A stretch of 64,000 nucleotides of DNA from Clostridiaceae bacterium (lineage in GTDB: Bacteria > Bacillota > Clostridia > Oscillospirales > Acutalibacteraceae), in the NCBI GenBank assembly GCA_016285645.1, contig JAEERC010000063.1, positions 1 to 64,000 on the forward strand. Direction: 5' to 3'. The position numbers were made by a program, and so were the translations under genes. This document shows positions 60,343 to 64,000 of this stretch, in pieces; the first letter of the stretch is position 1; each line of letters begins with the position of its first letter. A model generated the notes under the pieces. That model was not told where the DNA came from. It searched no databases and saw nothing but the letters and a program-made list of their open reading frames with translations.

Positions 60343-63300
60343 ATGAAAACTTTCAAAAAGATGCTGGCTGTTCTGCTGTGTGTCATTATGGCATTCGGCT
60401 CTGTTGCCATCGGCGGTGAGGGATTTGCTCAGCTGCTTGACACTTTCAGTGTCAAGGCATCTGCGGAAAACTATATTGAAGAGCAGTATGTTTTAACCGC
60501 AAAATGTGAGGTCAAGAGTGAATTGGTTTTTAATTACGAATCAAATCAATGGTGGGATCTCGTAACAAAAAGGCAACCGTATTATCATGTCAAGCTTTAC
60601 GCCTGGCTGGAAGGATTGCCTTCTGATTTGAATTTAGCCGAGGTTACCTCTGTCAGTTGGTTTTATTCACGCACTACAGGCGGCAGTTTTATGTTGGGGA
60701 ATGCCGGTACCGACAGTTTTGAAGTCTATTCTTCCGAACAGGGCTTAGTTGTTTTGGCTTCAACATTTGAACTCGGATCTACGGGAGGCAGCGGTAAATA
60801 TATTGACGGCGTCGGCTACTGCATAAATTATGATGATATTGAAAACTGGCAAGGCACTTTTTATGCAAGGATTACGGTCTGTAACACCGGATACGATGTT
60901 CTTGACGGTTTGGTATGCTTATCAAACAAAGTCAGGGCTCAGATTGACCTGTTAACCATCTATGCGCGCTGCGACCGTGTCAAAGGAACAGAAATAATTA
61001 ACGACGCAGGTCAGAGAATGCTTCGTGAAAAACGGCCGGACGATGTTACGGATGATCCTTTTAGTTTTTACCTGCCTGCAGGAGAATCGGGAACCGACTG
61101 GTTCTATACAGTAAAATATTTCACCGATCCGGAAAGAACCAACGCAAACAGAACTGTTATTCCCGTAGATAATCTCTGGCATTACCGGGGCTTTGGCGGA
61201 GTTGCCTATGAGATAAAGGATGCAAATGACACTCACTATAAATACTCCGACTATGTTAAAGAGGGCGAGGACGACGGCTGCCTCAGCGGAAAAGATGGCA
61301 GTGAGGTTTTCGCATGGAATTACGGCGTAAACGGCAGGGGCTACAACTACATAACCTACATAAACAGCGACGGGAATCGCGATGTTATTCGCTGCGGCAC
61401 ACCGAATTGGGACACAGAAGAGAACGGAATCACACACTATCGTTTGATTGAATTCATTACAAGGCAATTCACACTTGAAAAATTGGAACCTTCTGAACAG
61501 TTCGGAGCGCCGGTAGCAATATTATTACAAAGAGTTTGTAACGTAGGCGACATAATTGAATACGGAAATTATCCGCAGAGTCAAGTTACGGATGAAGCAA
61601 CTTTGACCGAGTTGAATTCATTGCTTAGTGATAATAGTTGGAATAGTTATAATTATTATTATACCACAGATCATGTGGCTTTGGGGAATTGGACAATTTC
61701 AGACTATATGCGATATGCTGATGTCGAACTCGACGGTTATAAATATCGAGCTGTAGTTATGGATAAGTTCAGACCTTATTATACAAACGCAACCACTTAT
61801 GATGGGTTTTATCAAAACTCATATGGCTTTGATATTAACCAAGTTTATTGGTTTAAATATGAGCCTGTTAAATGGAGAGTCCTCGATCCAACAATCGGTT
61901 TGGTAATATGTAACACTATTTTAGACAGTCAGCCTTTTAATAACTATTGCATAAAAAATAACGACGAGTGGTATGGCGATGCTGAACAATCATTTTATGC
62001 AAACAATTATGAAAAAAGCAGTATAAGAAAGTGGCTGAATAATACATTCTTTAATACTATTTTTAATCAGGAACAAGCAGCTAATATATCTTCTGTTGAC
62101 TGTTTAGGCGATAGTGTTATAAAAGTTGATTCACTTGAGTCTCAAGTTTTGTATGATAAGGTATTTCTGCTTTCAAAAAATGAAACTATAAACAGTGATT
62201 ACGGATTTGATCCCGACCGCGATGTGGAAGATTTAAACCGCCAACCCAAAGGCAGTGATTATTCCAGATGTCAAGGACTGCGTTGCGTTACTGACGGTAG
62301 AGTTTCTTCCGAAGGAGGCTCTCCTTGGTATTTAAGAACAAAAAGTAATAGTAGTACAAATCAAGTTTACGTAGTTGATGAAATAGGAAGAATTAACAGA
62401 ACGGAGTTTTGTTATAATACATTTAACGGAATATGTCCCGCAATGTGTCTGTCTCAATTAAAAAGTGACACTACTCTTTTTGCTGCAGACACTTACACGG
62501 TTACATATATTATTGACGGCGAAATCTTCACCACACAAGAGCACGAATTCGGAGAAGCAATAACCGCTCCGGAAGCACCCGAAAGAAATGGTTATACTTT
62601 CAGTTGGGGTGAGATTCCCGCAACAATGCCCGCTGAGGATGTTACTGTTATCGGAACATATACCGAAATAAGCACAGGATACAAAGTCGGAGACATAATA
62701 GAATTTGGTTACTATCCTCAATCTTTGGTAACAGACCCCGAACTCTTAGAGCAACTAAATAATATTTTTAATAACAACACTTCCATTACTTGGAAATCGT
62801 ATAAGTATTTTTCTGGAACCGGTGAATATGACGGCAAAATGGAGTCGAGCAACTATATGAGATATATTGACCGGACAATTTCGGGAGAAAAATATCGTGC
62901 AGTTAATTTCTATTATTACCGCCCGGTTTCAACCAGTATGGATGCAAGCAAAGCAAATGCCGATAACTCAAATCAGCCAATCAATGGCTATAATGGCTAT
63001 CAAACATATTGGTTTAAATATGAACCTTTAAAATGGCGGGTTCTTGACCCCGATACAGGCCTTGTCGTTTGTGAGAGCATTGTTGATTCACAGGCATTTC
63101 ACAATTGGATTGAGTTCATGGATTACAACTTCAATGGAATTCAGGATGATAATGAGTTCTATGGTGATGGCGCTCATTCTGTTGATTGTTACCCAAATAA
63201 CTATAATAACTGTTCTCTTAAAAATTGGTTAAATGACAATTTTATTAATTTAGCTTTTACCGATGAGCAGAAGTCGTTGCTTTTAAATAACGGATATAAG

Positions 63301-64000
63301 GGGAAAGTGTTCCTTCTTTCAAAAACAGATGTTGTAAACAGTTCGTATGGTTTCTCTTCATCTGTTTCAGAAGATTCATTGCGCAGAGCATGTGGAACAG
63401 ATTATGCAAAATGCCAGGGTTTGTTGGTTAATAATAACGAAGATGAAGAATCGTACGGATATTCGGAATGGCGTCTTAGAGATGCAGGCAATGCAAATGT
63501 ATATATGGAAGCGTATCAGGTTAATGCGTCCGGCGCAGTCACAATTAGTCGCGATGTTGATAGAACAGATAAAGGCATTAGACCAGCTATTATTCTTTCA
63601 TCAATTGTAGATGGTCCTAAATATACCATTACATATGTTGTTGATAATGAAATATTAACAACACAAGAGCATGCATTTGGCGAAACAATAACTGCGCCTG
63701 AAGTTGATGAAAGGGAAGGGTACTCTTTCAATTGGAATGATCTTCCCGAAACTATGCCGGCCAATGATATCACAGTTTACGGAGAATACAAATCTATTTA
63801 TGCCGAATACACTACAGAGACAAGAGTCGAAAACCTTGACGGGACTTATGAAATAACCATCGAGACTCATGAAGAGGTCATTGGCACTTTGGTTGAAGCA
63901 ACCAGTTCTCAAAAAACGAGAACCGGCTTCAAACTGGATGAAAATGTTTCTGTTCTTGAAACAACGGTTACCGAAGACGGCAATGCAAAACTCATAATTG
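60343..64000 (+). CDS. Secreted tandem DUF6273-like protein with InlB-like linkers, truncated by window end
   Basis: Manual translation from ATG 60343: MKTFKKMLAVLLCVIMAFGSVAIGGEGFAQLLDTFSVKASAENYI..; no in-frame stop found to the window end. Two DUF6273-like units (about 61550-62460 and 62690-63610), each followed by a YTxTYxxDxEIxTTQEHxFGExITAPE linker. Confidence 0.85.
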   Translation, partial: MKTFKKMLAVLLCVIMAFGSVAIGGEGFAQLLDTFSVKASAENYIEEQYVLTAKCEVKSELVFNYESNQWWDLVTKRQPYYHVKLYAWLEGLPSDLNLAEVTSVSWFYSRTTGGSFMLGNAGTDSFEVYSSEQGLVVLASTFELGSTGGSGKYIDGVGYCINYDDIENWQGTFYARITVCNTGYDVLDGLVCLSNKVRAQIDLLTIYARCDRVKGTEIINDAGQRMLREKRPDDVTDDPFSFYLPAGESGTDWFYTVKYFTDPERTNANRTVIPVDNLWHYRGFGGVAYEIKDANDTHYKYSDYVKEGEDDGCLSGKDGSEVFAWNYGVNGRGYNYITYINSDGNRDVIRCGTPNWDTEENGITHYRLIEFITRQFTLEKLEPSEQFGAPVAILLQRVCNVGDIIEYGNYPQSQVTDEATLTELNSLLSDNSWNSYNYYYTTDHVALGNWTISDYMRYADVELDGYKYRAVVMDKFRPYYTNATTYDGFYQNSYGFDINQVYWFKYEPVKWRVLDPTIGLVICNTILDSQPFNNYCIKNNDEWYGDAEQSFYANNYEKSSIRKWLNNTFFNTIFNQEQAANISSVDCLGDSVIKVDSLESQVLYDKVFLLSKNETINSDYGFDPDRDVEDLNRQPKGSDYSRCQGLRCVTDGRVSSEGGSPWYLRTKSNSSTNQVYVVDEIGRINRTEFCYNTFNGICPAMCLSQLKSDTTLFAADTYTVTYIIDGEIFTTQEHEFGEAITAPEAPERNGYTFSWGEIPATMPAEDVTVIGTYTEISTGYKVGDIIEFGYYPQSLVTDPELLEQLNNIFNNNTSITWKSYKYFSGTGEYDGKMESSNYMRYIDRTISGEKYRAVNFYYYRPVSTSMDASKANADNSNQPINGYNGYQTYWFKYEPLKWRVLDPDTGLVVCESIVDSQAFHNWIEFMDYNFNGIQDDNEFYGDGAHSVDCYPNNYNNCSLKNWLNDNFINLAFTDEQKSLLLNNGYKGKVFLLSKTDVVNSSYGFSSSVSEDSLRRACGTDYAKCQGLLVNNNEDEESYGYSEWRLRDAGNANVYMEAYQVNASGAVTISRDVDRTDKGIRPAIILSSIVDGPKYTITYVVDNEILTTQEHAFGETITAPEVDEREGYSFNWNDLPETMPANDITVYGEYKSIYAEYTTETRVENLDGTYEITIETHEEVIGTLVEATSSQKTRTGFKLDENVSVLETTVTEDGNAKLII

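Overview
The window looks chromosomal and comes from a low-to-moderate GC Firmicute, probably an anaerobic gut Clostridia (Oscillospiraceae/Ruminococcaceae-like). That placement is inferred from gene content, not tested. Most of it is housekeeping: tRNA-Ser(CGA), galM, a HerA/DUF853 ATPase, a two-component system plus HtrA, the rpmG-secE-nusG-rplK-rplA-rplJ-rplL cluster, argS-DUF1934-ddl, gyrB-gyrA, mgsA, hisS-aspS, a sugar oxidoreductase/isomerase cluster, DUF134-pflB-pflA, a VanX-like dipeptidase, and a MATE transporter with a GHKL-like C-terminal domain. The accessory part is at the two ends: large secreted repeat proteins at 1443-4799 (CHAP + ricin-like + about 7 InlB-type repeats + Big2) and 54731-64000. 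The right-end set is a tandem trio. Two members share an unusual N-terminal block (VAIGG[DE]GFA[EQ]LLDxxSVKASA), two share a C-terminal amphipathic tail (GFFA[KR][LI]IAFF[KR]xLFK[SA]LP), and a near-identical GCCCGTATC/GATACGGGC terminator punctuates the array. The last member (60343-end) is an open CDS missing from the supplied ORF track. Other notable items are a long unassigned hairpin leader with terminator before the first secreted protein, a ~307 bp nested inverted-repeat element after rplL where rpoBC would normally follow, a run of palindromes ending in CTACGG at 43064-43281, and paired ATAC-N5-GTAT sites next to an HTH regulator. No CRISPR array, rRNA, prophage or intact transposase was seen.
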